DNA from: Myrica gale
Lineage: Eukaryota > Streptophyta > Magnoliopsida > Fagales > Myricaceae
Length of the DNA stretch: 64,000 bases
NCBI GenBank assembly: GCA_963930655.1
Contig: OZ005601.1
Location: 14,748,001 to 14,812,000, forward strand
Direction: 5' to 3'
The position numbers and the translations under genes were made by a program. The notes below the pieces were generated by a model that was not told the origin of the DNA, did not search any database, and saw nothing but the letters and a program-made list of their open reading frames with translations. Below, piece after piece: positions 10,136-21,484 of this stretch. Position 1 is the first letter of the stretch; the number at the start of each line of letters is the position of its first letter.

Positions 10136-13100
10136 GATTTATTGCAATAAACATTATTTTCTACCCAAGCATAGAAAACCGTACTAATTAAACAAGGTAC
10201 AAAAAAAAAACCAATGGAAATCTTTAGCCACAATCCAACACTATCCATCACATCCTAAATTCGATCATTTGAATGAATAAAAAAGAATTTCCATTCTACG
10301 TATAGAAATAAATGGACGTCCAGTAGCTAAATTGCTAAGCCTATTAATTTTTTAAAATATTATCGATAAATCATAGAAAATAGGACTTGTATAATATCTC
10401 TAGCTAGGTTAACTAATTTGGTTTTTTCGCTTTGTATTAAAGTGAATTCAGAGAGTATTCTGTGGGAAAATACCGTCGATCCCAAATTGGAAGATGACAA
10501 ATATTTTTCATGCATAGATCACTAACGAATAAAAAAAGATTAGATCAGCGGTATATCACCCAGTTTCCATATGTAATTAGGAAGAAGGACACTGATATGT
10601 TAAACCAATTAGGGAGATTAGTATTCTTATTTGTCATATCGGATGAGGTCAATTTTAATTAAAGGTCCGTTTGTTTGTTTGTTTGTTTGTAGAATAAATT
10701 TTGTAATTTGTTTTACTTGTTTTCAGATATTTGACAAGCACATAAAAATAAAAATGAGGTCAAAGGAAAAAAAATTAAGTAAACTATAAAACCTCTATTA
10801 TTTTCCAACAGACAAGCTAAGCTCAAAACTTTCCTAAACCAATTTTTTTAGAACATTATAAGACGCATATCTATAGGGAAAAATCAATAAGTTCCCTTCA
10901 AATTCAAAAATATTTTATTTCACCTCATATGTTTAAAAAATAATTAATCCTCGCATTTGGTTTGACATGACGAAAATGCTCATTCAAGGCAAAATTACTA
11001 AATTACTAAAGATATTAAAAAATAAAAATTGATATAAAAATAAAAGTTATGTTTTTTATAAAAAAAATATTGAAACTTTATTTTATTAATATATTTATTT
11101 CTTAAATTTTATTTCTTTTAAAAAAATTTGTCTTGGAGGGAGTTGATTGATTTTATTAATCTCTCTGTAACCTCAGACTCTCGCACACACCCAGCTTCTT
11201 GGTACAATAATTGAATATGTTAGCTCCATTATAAGAAAACCTCAATTCATCATTTGATTTTGATTGTAGGAACAATGTTGGTTTCAAAAGAGATTTTCTA
11301 CTGCTAGAAGATTGTTTTTATGGAATTAATCTCTATCATTTTTTAAATTTAAATGGTGCATATAATTATTTGATATTGTCTACAATTAGATTTTAATAGA
11401 TGGGATTTTATTTCTTTTAGAGCCAAATTATTTAATCCATAGCACTTATTAAAATTTATATGCAAATACTTAAATCATTAAGCCTTAGTGTCAAACATTA
11501 CAAAATATTTTTTAAAAAATATATTTAAAAGAATTATAGAATAGCCAAACATTGAAAAATGAATTTTTTTTTTTCTAAAAATGTTATGAATTTTTTTTAC
11601 TTAAAATAATAGTTTTGCATCTAAACAAGCTGAGCCTAAAATTATATTACCCCATTTAATAGTAATATTGTTAAAACCGTCAGCCTAACCGTTAAAATTC
11701 AAACTTATAATTTTTTGAAAAGTTTGAAAAATATGTCAACACAACTAAATGTGCATAAAGCATGTAAAATTGAACAAACTCTATTCGTAGGGTAACATTA
11801 AACACTAACATACCGTGACTTAATCGCACCGTAAGAATAAAAACGTAGCTATAGTTTACAAAGTAGTGGCGAAACTACAGGGGCTGGGCCCCTCCCCCAA
11901 ACCTCCCAAAAATTGGACCTTTTTTTAATTTAACCCTTATTTTTTTCAAATTTTTAACATTGGCCCTCCTAATAGTTAGAATATTATACTTTGAAACTTC
12001 CAAAAGTTAAATACTAGCTAGCTTTGCCCATGCTGACATCGGTAGTTCGCCCGGTGACTAGGGATGGCTATAGTTTCGAGACTTCGAGTAGAAGACGACC
12101 GACACAGGACGAATGGAAAACCACCACTTTTTAGAACACAAGAAACTTGTGATTTGTCTTTTTTTTTCTGGCAGAGTACTGCTGTAATTGTCTGTTTTTG
12201 TGATTTGTCAGTAGTAACAATTGCTTCCCCGAAAAAAGACTCTGGACCAACATTTGCAACACGTAGCTGAATGAAGCGACACCTGGACATGATCCAACTG
12301 CGTAACATCCGACTTTCTATTTTAAAATTTTTTTAATTTATTATTTGATATTTAAAATATATTTTTTAAATTTAAAATTTGAGTTTAACTTATTTAAAAT
12401 AGTTTAATCTTTATTTTTGACTTAGTTAAATTTTTTTAAAATTCTAAAGATTTTAGTTCAGTGATTATTATGCCATTAAGAAGAAGAAAAAAAAAGAGTT
12501 CTTACTTTCCACAATCTATACTTAATTTATTGAAACAAAGTCATGTATTTCAAATATCTTAAGATTTTATTTGTATTCTTTTTATCAAACTTTTTATGAG
12601 ACATCAAGCTATAGGGTGTCAAGATCAAGCCATAATTATTTCTTGGTTTTCAAAATAGTTTTAAATAATTTCCTAGAGTAATTGAGATTTGGTTTCAAAA
12701 TTTGTGCAGGAAAAATTTAGGTTATTGGTTTGAATAGTCGATCGAATTATATTTTTATAACCGACATTAGACATCTAAAAATTACTATTTTTAAATATTT
12801 TGTACTAGACATATCCAGGAGGATTAAATTTTTGAAGATATAGATCCTTCAATACAGATTGGAGTTTTGAACCGATGACATAGCTAGGCTTCAAATTTTG
12901 AATGAAATTTTATGGATATCTTTATAACACATATATGAATCTTTGGTATAAATTTTGGGATTTAAGAATATCGGAAGAAATCTTTATAAATTTTGGAAGT
13001 GATGAGTACCGAATTATTCAGGGTATAGTTTGACTCCATGAACAAATGTGAATATCGATTTTATTGACTGCGTTGTACGAGGAATCTGGATATTAAATTT

Positions 13101-13737
13101 TACAGTGTTTATCTAACATCTTAGCGAAGAATATATTTTAATTTGGGGATTTTAGAGAAACCTAAGATCGATAATTTATATTTTAGAATCTGACCAGTGA
13201 ATTTTGGATTGAATCATGTCGGGAAGATTTAGAGTTTCATTTGTGTTTTCGTTTGAGCGGATTATAATACGTTAAAATTTGTATTGATAGGTGCTAAGTT
13301 AGAGGCTTATTTGCTTGAAGATCCAGTAAGCAGGGTTATTATACTAGATTTTTCTAAAAGACTGGGGTAATATTTTGATTATTGCGTGTTTTATTAAAAA
13401 CCCTCGGAGTTTTATGTGCATTACGTTATAATGAAATTGTCAAAGATTATAGCATTAAACAGCTTTCAACCGTTTAGAAAGATTTTAAATATTCTATCTC
13501 TTACTGTTACAATGTGGCTCATGAGATACACAATAGCATAATGATTTTGCTTACTAAGTTGTCAAACTCACCCGCTATTGTTTTCTTTATTTTCAAATGT
13601 TGATCAGGAGCGTGTCGATAATCATGATTAGATGACATGTGGGTGGGTAGCTGAGAGATTATTACAATAAGTGTTTTGACTCTAGTGTCAATCTATTAAT
13701 GTTTAGATTTTTCTTTGTGTTTTGATAGAGTTTTAAA
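10136..13737. other. Gene-poor AT-rich interval
   Basis: No gene recognised. A GTTT microsatellite lies at 10669-10690. Near 11864 there is gtagtggcgaaactacaggg, resembling the CAGTGGC terminus of the hAT-like element at 40593, but no partner end is visible. Sequence around 13545-13610 (ttactaagttgtcaaactcaccc) resembles the conserved block of the Tekay-like LTRs in plus orientation, so an old LTR relic is possible. Two overlapping ORFs at 12018-12308 have no family features. Confidence 0.5.
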
Positions 13738-13924
13738 GTTCGCCATGTGATTTATGCAAAAATCAAATAAGTCTCTAAACTTTAAAAAAATTATTCATTA
13801 AAAAAAATCAATGAAGAGTTGCGTAGGGACTAAAGTCTTATATATTTAAATCTCAGGGACAAATTTAATGGGTTTAAAATTTTAGGCAACAACTTAATTT
13901 TTGTGTAAATCACAAGGACGAACC
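13738..13924. mobile_element. Palindromic MITE
   Basis: Imperfect inverted repeats of about 40 bp face each other, starting GTTCGCCATGTGATTTATGC on the left and, on the other strand, GTTCGTCCTTGTGATTTACA on the right. The centre is AT-rich and non-coding. Target duplication is not clear. Confidence 0.55.
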
Positions 13925-14128
13925 TAGCATGTATTTATCATAGATGATGTTGTTAAAAGGCATTGTCATAATTTTGCATGAAAAAATAATATGTGGGCAA
14001 ACTTCGGGGCAATACTCTGTCCAATTTCATGAGAAAAAAATAGAGGGAGAATGTCGGTGGTTAAAAATAGAAATTGAATATATTTGTCCCTTAAAAAAAT
14101 AAAACCAGAAGAAAATTGAACTTCCACG

Positions 14129-14790
14129 TTACGTAGGCAACGAGTTGAGCAAAGTAGAATCGATAACCCAATATTGGCTATCCACTTTGATTTTGAGCTC
14201 GTGAATTCGGGCGAACAAAGTTACCGCTTTCTAACTCCCCGGTTATCGGCCGTGGTGGAATAATTGTGCCCCAAAATTACCCCTCCAGGTCTTAAGATCC
14301 GGTACGCCAGATTTATATTGGACCACGCTTAGGGCTGAACAGAACCGGACCGCAGACCGGACCGGACCGGAAAACCGGACCAAATTTGCGGTCCAATCCG
14401 GTTTCAATTTTAAAAATACGGTCCGGTCCGGACCGGACCGCATTTCATAAAAAAAAAATTTAATTTTTTTTAATTACTAACGCATTGCGCAGTGCGCCTA
14501 CTGCACTGCGCAGTGCATAGACTGCGTGAAATTTTAAAAAAAAATTATAAAGATTTTAAATCCTGTCTGGACCACTTAAGTGGTCCAGACTGGACCGTAT
14601 TTCTTACAACCGGACCGGACCGGACCACATATAAGTGGTCCGGTCCGGTCTGGTCCTTTAATATTGGAGGACCGGAAATGCGGTCCGGACCGCATTTCCG
14701 GTTTTCACCCCTAACCACGCCGACAGAAAATCATGGCTTGTGTCACCTCGATCAAGTCCCCGTACACGCCTCACTCACCAAGGTTTCTCC
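14129..14790 (-). pseudogene. Methyltransferase 3'-end copy A, split by a hAT element
   Basis: On the minus strand it reads VYGDLIEV (about 14765), a break at the transposon 14330-14713, then INLAYRILRPGGVILGHNYS and TTADNRGVRK, followed by VIDST and a stop at 14129-14131. The G-H-D/N-Y-x-T-x-A-D-N-R-G-V-R stretch is typical of a plant family of SAM-dependent methyltransferases with an N-terminal membrane anchor. A frameshift follows the RGVRK motif. Copy B (15064-15472) is a neighbouring paralogous copy in the same orientation that lacks the HNYSTTADNRGV stretch, so copy A keeps an older structure there. Confidence 0.7.
14330..14713. mobile_element. 384-bp non-autonomous hAT element
   Basis: Termini are TAGGGCTGAACAGAACCGG (left) and, on the opposite strand, TAGGGGTGAAAACCGG (right). 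The interior has many GGTCCG/CGGACC repeats and no coding capacity. The flanking 8-bp target duplication is ACCACGCT (14322-14329) and ACCACGCC (14714-14721). The neighbouring duplicate of the host sequence has a single ACCACGCC at about 15160-15167, an intact empty site. The left end matches the end of the hAT element at 3227. Confidence 0.9.
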
Positions 14791-15063
14791 GATAACGATT
14801 CTTTCGGGTAATATTCCCTCTCTAAAATTTCTCCCAATCTCCATTATTAATGGATTAACTACTAATAATACACCCTAAAACAACCCTTTCGTATGATAAA
14901 AAAAAACAACCCTTTCGTACGTATTTGGAGTAATCCATTGTAGTGGGACCCTCCCTACTCATCTCCGCAATTACAATTGCAACCTGGTTGATGAATCGAA
15001 TTTGCCAAAAAGTATAATAAATCAGGAAGAAAATTGAACTTTGACATTGGCGTACTCGACGAG
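14791..15063. other. Spacer between the two methyltransferase copies
   Basis: Non-coding. From about 15023 the plus-strand sequence again matches copy A (aggaagaaaattgaact versus agaagaaaattgaact at 14108), placing the edge of the duplicated segment just beyond the stop codons. Confidence 0.5.
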
Positions 15064-15472
15064 CTAAGTAGAATCGATGACCCAGTGTTGACCATCCGCT
15101 TTGATTACCCCAAGATTACCCCACCAGGTCTTAAAATCCGGTACGCCAGATTTATATCGGACCACGCCGACATGAAATTATGGCCTGCGTCCACCTCGAT
15201 CAAGTCCCCGTACACACCCCACTTGCAAAGCTTGCCCAGAGCCGACCCGGTCGAAAATCGTAAGGGTATGACCGATTCGGTCGCGTTCACGGACATTAGG
15301 TTCTACATGAATTGGTACATCAACGTGACGTCGTCTTTTACCATTTTAAGGTCCTTGAACTATACCCTGAACCCGGGCCGGCCCCGGAAGTCGTCGAGGC
15401 AAAGAATCTGGGTGTCAAGACTGAGCTGACGAGTCAGGTTGTTCATGTAAATCGCTGACGCGCCTAAAAACG
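15064..15472 (-). pseudogene. Methyltransferase pseudogene, 3' part (copy B)
   Basis: Continues the 5' part at 22950-23430 across the MULE. Minus-strand reading, with corrections for two stops, gives ASAIYMNNLTRQ, DTQILCLDDFRG, YQFM, SVNATESVIPLRFSTGSA, KWGVYGDLIEVDAG, WSDINLAYRILRPGGVI, then ADGQHWVIDST and a stop at 15064-15066. This is the Rossmann core of a SAM-dependent methyltransferase (Methyltransf_24-like). The segment with HDYxTxADNRGVR is deleted between GGVI and the C-terminus. The plus-strand ORF at 15034-15429 is a shadow of this sequence. The biochemical substrate of the family is unknown to me. Confidence 0.75.
15463..15472. repeat. MULE target-site duplication, left
   Basis: CCTAAAAACG, repeated exactly at 22950-22959 on the far side of the element. 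Confidence 0.9.
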
Positions 15473-15646
15473 GAGTTCGGTTAGAATACGAAGGTTTTAA
15501 GCTGTTGGGTTACGGGGGAACGGCCACGATTACATCCCTCGAATCGGACGGTCCGGAGCGAAGGGCTTGTGAATTAATGAAATCCGGACCGGGTCGTCGG
15601 CTGACCCGCGTGTTTTACCGTTTAATGCCAATGACCCGCGTTTTTC
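15473..15646 (+). repeat. MULE left terminal inverted repeat
   Basis: Pairs with 22776-22949 in inverse orientation at about 96 percent identity by eye. A CT-rich leader and a GT donor (cccg|gtaagg near 15790) follow, consistent with a promoter and 5' UTR for the plus-strand ORF. Confidence 0.92.
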
Positions 15647-15790
15647 GCTGATTAATCCCCCTTCTCTCTCCCCAGAACCACCTCTCTCCCTCCCCCGATC
15701 CCCTTTGTTCTCTCCACCGATTTTGCTTTTTTCTCTCCCGAGGCCGATCCCCTACCTGTGTCTCCACATTAATTTCCAATTAATTCCCGG

Positions 15791-17183
15791 TAAGGATTAA
15801 TGTTGCATTTCTTTTTTTGTTTCTGTGGTTTCTATTTTGATGAATTTTGGGATTGTATTCCATTTTAGGTTTTCATTCTTACGATTCTTGCATATTTGGG
15901 TTTACTAATAGACGTGCTTAGGAATCTGTTCTATAACCGATTTGGTTGCTATCGACGTGCTTAGGAATCTGGTGTATAACCGATTTTTGCATTTGAGTTT
16001 TTGGGTTTAGTGATCTTTGGTAGATGCTGCCGCTTTGATTTATTTGTGGGTTTTTTTCTTTTTTACCCCAAATGGATTTAGATTTATTTTGCTTTGATGG
16101 TTATTGTATTAGATAAATTTAGCTGAATGCTAAGGTGGAGTGCTTGACACCTAGATCTGGACTGCTCCCGATGTAGAAGTAATTGATCTTCAGTCAAAAA
16201 CTACTTATAGTATAACTTTTTCTTTTATGAAAAAAATGTTTCGACATTTCAGAGAGATTGCATTTTCTTGTCATTTTTACAGGGCCTGATTAACTTTCTG
16301 GTGAATGAGAGCGGGTTCAATAGTGATAGAGTGGCAAAGGTGTGGCCTTTTATGTTGCTAATTCTTAATATTGCAAAGGTTTATGATGCTTATCATATGT
16401 AAATCAATCCTTGAATATCTAACTTTTTTTCTTCTTTTTGTGGGGTCTATGTTGGTTACCAGTGATATTGTATTTTTCTTTACAGATTAGAATCATTTTT
16501 TAAGCCTGCTAATTCATTTGCGCCCGTTAAAAGGAAGGTATATTTACAGTGTGTACTTTTAAGTATCCATAATCAGACGCCCACTTAGTTAACTAGTAAT
16601 GTCAACCTTTCAACAATTCTTATATGAAAGTTCACAATCAATCAGAACTGAATCTACAAATTGAGCTGGTTTTCAGGTAGATAATCGAAGATTCCTGATT
16701 CATCCATTTATCATCCTGTAAAAGAGATTACCAGAGACCATGCATTAACCAAACCAGACATCCAAGCAGATAAAGAAACTCTATTGGCATTTTCCAAATA
16801 TTAAAACTCAGTCTCTTTCCTTTCCAAAAACTTTAATTTATCAAAATTACATTGCTGCTCTATATTTCTGCTCACCTAAATAGAAAGGTTGCAGTATTTC
16901 CATAGTCATAGATAATGTAGACAAGCCACCTTCTCAAAAAGCAAAACCCATAGGGTATCATGTGTGGTTCTGAGATATTGTTTGTTGTACCCTATAGCGG
17001 TAGGATATTGTTTGTTGAGGTTTAAACCATATGACTTGGGATTATTATTGTAGATTTATTTGGCAATTTTCAACTTTCATATATACTGCCATCAAGTCAT
17101 GTGGTTATAGTTTTGATATTATTTTTTCTAGCTTTGCTCATGGTTTAAACCTCAACAGGCTTGGTTGTTTTTGTGCTCCTGCA
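15791..17183 (+). other. Probable leader intron(s) of the MULE GRF-finger gene
   Basis: T-rich non-coding sequence between the donor near 15790 and the ATG. A 24-bp local duplication occurs at about 15912-15983 (cgacgtgcttaggaatctg twice). Confidence 0.35.
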
Positions 17184-17585
17184 ATGTCTTCGTCCAGGCA
17201 GTCCTACTCGTCCACGGCAAGGAGCGGTGGTCGGCAGCGTAGCAACCGGTTCGTTTTGGCGTACTTGCAGCGGCCACCACTATGCAAATGTAGCAAGCCC
17301 GCTGTCCTGAAAACGTCTTCCACTCCTCGGAATCCTAGTCGAACATTTTGGATGTGTCCAATTTGGGATCCCCACAACCAAGGTGGGTGCAACTATTTCT
17401 TATGGGCTGATTATTCCGAAAATGAACATGACCACGATCGGGACGATCAACTACTACTTACTATGGCTAGACAACTTCATAGGGTAGAGGAGGAAAAACG
17501 CAGACTTCATCGAAGGGTTAGATGTCTTTGGGAGTTTTTGGTTTTATCTTGGCTGTTCTTCTTGGCTTGGGAATTTTGTACATGA
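17184..17585 (+). CDS. Small GRF-type zinc-finger protein with C-terminal membrane helix
   Basis: 133 residues from the ATG at 17184; the longer frame from 17031 is upstream of the likely splice acceptor and has no domain. Residues about 5-30 are Ser/Arg-rich. A GRF-type finger spans about residues 33-75: CKCSKPAVLKTS, NPSRTFWMCPIW, GGCNYFLWAD, with C-x-C and two later Cys available for zinc. A charged coiled-coil segment follows (RQLHRVEEEKRRLHRRVRC), then a hydrophobic helix (FLVLSWLFFLAW). Known GRF fingers bind single-stranded nucleic acid in some proteins; the role here is not known. It lies in the MULE, convergent to the transposase, and the ORF is intact. The upstream CT-rich leader and donor near 15790 suggest a spliced 5' UTR. 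Confidence 0.65.
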   Translation: MSSSRQSYSSTARSGGRQRSNRFVLAYLQRPPLCKCSKPAVLKTSSTPRNPSRTFWMCPIWDPHNQGGCNYFLWADYSENEHDHDRDDQLLLTMARQLHRVEEEKRRLHRRVRCLWEFLVLSWLFFLAWEFCT

Positions 17586-18839
17586 AGCTTCAAGTTTGAA
17601 TTATGTATTATATTGGTAGTTTAGGTAGGGTAGTGGTAGTGGTAGTGAAGCTTCTTTTGTTGATGATGTATGAAGTTTGTATTATGTAATGTATTGGCAC
17701 TAAGTGCTTAGATGCTGCGGCTTTAGCCTTTTCTAGATGCTTGCTCGTGTACATTATTTACTTTTCTTCTGGGGAATTTTGATGTTCTATATACATATTC
17801 TATGTAGGAATGACTGTAGGCACGTGATTGTGTACATATTCTTCCTGATATACCTGGAACTCCTTCCAATATTTCTCCTTGCAGTATGTTCCTTGCAGAA
17901 CTTTTTCTTCCAGAAACACCTATGCAAGGGATTTATGCTTAGTGCCGAGTAAACTTCTGTTTATGTAGCATGTAACTTTGAGGCAAACTGAAGATTGAAT
18001 TTTCCCGTAAGATATGGTGTGTGCTATTAAGTGCTAGAACATCAAGTTGAGAGCTAATTTTAACTTTTGTCCAAAGTGGAAGTTCAACAGCATGCCATCC
18101 ACACTGCTAATTTCTCATTTTGGGTGCTAACTATTACTTATATCATAGTAGTTGGACTGTTGGACGAATCAACTTAATTCTTGTGCAACTCATCTTTGAT
18201 TTTATATTGGTATCAGATTATTCTGATTGTCAGTATGGCTGAGTAGGCTAATCCATTAGTAGAAGAGCTAAACTGGGAAACCTCTGTTTCTGTTAGGATC
18301 TGCTACCATGTGGCAGCATGAATATTCATACAAGGGAGGTTAGTAAACAAGGTTTGACAGTGTTTTCATCTTTTATTTATTCGACCATCATCATTCAATC
18401 CTTAAATCGGTGTTTTCTTTGTTTAATGATGTGCTTGTCGGCTAAATCATTGCACTCTTTCCTCGATTTTTTATCTCATCATTTCTTTCTTTCTGTCTTT
18501 CCTTTTGTTTAAATTTTTCCCTCTGAACGCCATACTGAACATAAGCTTGAAATCATAAAGTCCCTCTTCATTGTCTATGGCTACCCTTTCAGTCTTGAGT
18601 TTGGTTACAAGATTGTGTACATGGTATCAACAGATGGTTGAGATGCTCAAAACAAAGACCATCAAGTTCATCCTCATTGCAATATCACCATGAACTTCCC
18701 AATTCCATCCATCAGCAATCTCACCACCCATGTATTGAACTATCTAAGACAAATTCCATCGAAATGTTAATATAATCCATAGATTAAGTTCAGCTAAAAT
18801 TCCAGCTAATGTGAATGTACCTAACATTCCAACGAAATA
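17586..18839. other. MULE interior, no gene seen
   Basis: T-rich plus-strand sequence downstream of the GRF-finger ORF and downstream of the convergent transposase stop. Short ORFs here are hydrophobic chance frames. It probably holds the 3' ends of both transcripts. Confidence 0.4.
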
Positions 18840-21484
18840 CTAAAGAGGATTAAAACACAAGTTCTCAAATTTCCATGACTGAATTTTTTCTAGGCTCCTA
18901 AATCTTCCTTTTGTCGTTTCGTCCTCACTGTCATCCTCCTCATCGTCATGAAGCTCGTCCTCATTGGATGCCTACAGAGGATGAAAACACAAACATACAT
19001 GTCTAGGCTTATTTACTCAAATCTTAATCTCATCAACTAAATTATACGGTAATGACAAATTTAAATTCCAATCATAGCATTACCTCCAATTCATCAAGTA
19101 GTTGCAACCGACGAGCAGTTGGTTGTGACGAAGAACTGCCACCTCCACGGTCACGACCACGACCACGTCCAAACCGCTCTTTATTTGCTTAGTCCCTTTA
19201 TGCTTTGGTGCTCGAGCCTTGAAACCTTTTGCACTGATCCCAATATCAACATCCGCTGCAGAACCGGCACTAACAAGTGCAGACGGACCCTCATCGTCTG
19301 ACAACTGAGCGTGGGTCACTTCCAGTGCTTGGTAGTGATGATCAAGGATTGGTCAAGCTTTCGATCTAGCCCCATACTGCTGACACAATGAAGCGTATTG
19401 GTTTATATATTTCCGACAGTTTATCACCTTAAGGAAGGTCGGATCTTCCGTAGTATGTGACCTATTGATCGAGGCAACTGATCGTCTGGCATCTTTTCTC
19501 CATCTGGGAAGGATATATGCATCAGGAATAACAAACGATAACTTCTATTTCAATACCCATATAATGTGACTGCAAATGATACCATCAAAGTTGAAGTGCT
19601 TGCAACTACAACTGTACACTCCATTCTCCATCGTGATCACATAGCGCCTTGTTGTTGAGCAATTATGTCCTGGGTCCGTGACTGCTCTAGAAAAGCCCAC
19701 AGCATTGTGGGGGTGTGCACTTCTGCCGCGTGATCACGGAGCGGGTCCCCAGATCGTGCAGGGTGTACAATCTGGAGCATCTTAAAATCTGCCTGCAACT
19801 CGTTGTAACGCAAGTCATCAACTGCTCGTTGGAAATTTTGCAGGAAGCAAGCCAAATTCATAGCAGTATTCAGGTACCTACGCAGTGTGGCATAGAAACT
19901 CAATCGTAAAAATGTTCTTTACAATTGCTAAAATAGGTTTTAAATAATATACAGTAAATGTAATTACCTACGCAACGTGGCGTTGAAACTTTCACTTAGT
20001 TTTGTCGTTCTCTTCCCAGCACAGAAAACGTTGCGTACATACTTTGGCGCCCACTTCTTATGCTTGTCATAAATCTTTTGCATCCATTCATTGCCTTGGA
20101 GTTCATGGTCCACAATCATTTTACTCCAGCATTGTTCAAATTGATCTACCTCACCGTCGAACATGAGACGATACCAATCCATTTTGAAGTCCTTGTTACC
20201 AAATAGTGGTCCCAAATTCTTCAAGGCTTTTTGAGATATGTGCCACGCACACAGAAAATGTTGTGTATCAGGTAGGGCAGATGGGATTGCGGCTAGCATA
20301 CCTGCAAAATGCTTAACAAATTATTACAAAAATATTAAAGAAATTACTACAAATATTACAAAATGTTGTTAGCACAATATAATTAATGCAACTCACAAAT
20401 ACTAATGCAGGTACCTGCGTCCTGATCCGTGAATAGAGATTCAGGAGCCTTCCCATTCATGCACTGAACAAAGGTTTTAAACAGCCACTTGAATGTTTCT
20501 GCCATTTTATCATATATTAGGCATGCCCCAAACACCACCGAAGATTTATGATGGTTAACCCCAACGAACACCCCCAACGGCCTATGCTCATCGTTCGTCC
20601 TGTATGTGGTGTCGAATGAAACGAAGTCCCCAAATATGGCATAGTCATTTTGCATTGCATGATCCGACCAGAACACATTAGTAATGTGATCATTTTTGTC
20701 CATCATAACCTGAAAGTAAACTTCTGCATCTTTCTTTAACTGATCACCAAACCAGTTCAGACGAACATCGACTACACCCACTGCCATTGTCTTCGCTCTT
20801 ATACCATTCAGATAAGTTTTGTAATCCTGCGTAGTGAATCCCAAAATATGTCTACCCCCAACTCGCGCTGCCATCAAGTCAATTGTCTGTTTAGGAGTAA
20901 TGTCTGATCTATCTAAATCTACTGCCTCATAACGATGCAAATCACTCAATTGTCTTTGAGAACGCAGCATGTACGTTTTTGAAGGTGTCGCCAGGTCATG
21001 GTTATGATGCAGAGACCAGTTGAATGCACAATATTTCCCACTAAGCTGTCGTTGAACCTGAAAACTTGCGAGGCACCCACACTTCATACTTGGTTTCTCT
21101 CTCTCTTCATTGGCACATGCGGATCCTTTTCTTTGGGCCTCCCATGTTTACTACAAACAAATACTTTGTGTGTCCAATACCCATGATCTTTATTTTTGTA
21201 GCCGGTATCTTTACGGATGCTAAAGCCTTTGGTTGTTGCGTACCGATTGAACCAATCATACGCGCGCTCGACATCCCTCCACTCTAGGCTCCAAACATCT
21301 ACTTTCTCCCCATTGTCTTCCAGTACCAAATCACCTACACATACCAACCAAAACAAAGGTTTAAAAAACTTCCGATACGTTTTAACCTGCTAAAAAAAAA
21401 GATAACCAACTCACATTCGGGGATTTCGGTACTACTAGACCCTCGTCTATTGATATTGGAGTTTCTCCCTTCCAATTGGGTCAT
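18840..21484 (-). pseudogene. FAR1-type MULE transposase, decayed
   Basis: Start MTQLEGRNSNIN at 21484. Exons inferred from splice sites and frame: 21415-21484, 20415-21334, 19968-20301, about 19084-19877 and 18840-18971. Domains in order are: FAR1 DNA-binding region (WRDVERAYDWFNRYATTKGF, VFVCSKHGRPKEKD, CGCLASFQVQ); MULE catalytic core (DFVSFDTTYRTN, FVGVNHHKSSVVFGACLI, LFTDQDAG, PDTQHFLCAWHI); FNATLRRYLNTAMNL; a SWIM finger (CSCKHFNFDGIICSH) near 19580; and an acidic C-terminus (NEDELHDDEEDDSEDE). Lesions are a frameshift near 21085, another near 19640, and stops after WVLK and after ARSKA. Host FAR1/FHY3 proteins share this fold, but the terminal repeats make it an element gene. Confidence 0.85.
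19873..19993 (-). repeat. Direct repeats at both ends of a 90-bp transposase intron
   Basis: The intron 19878-19967 joins FNATLR-R-YLNTAMN. Its two splice junctions lie in 26-bp near-copies that differ at four positions and share TGCGTAG|GTA. The first bases of the intron also resemble the downstream exon (TACTG.TAT), as a tandem duplication around an AGGT would produce. Confidence 0.65.

Noticed and set aside
15034-15429. 131-codon plus-strand ORF in the methyltransferase region
   Set aside because: It is the antisense shadow of the methyltransferase core on the minus strand, whose motifs are recognisable.
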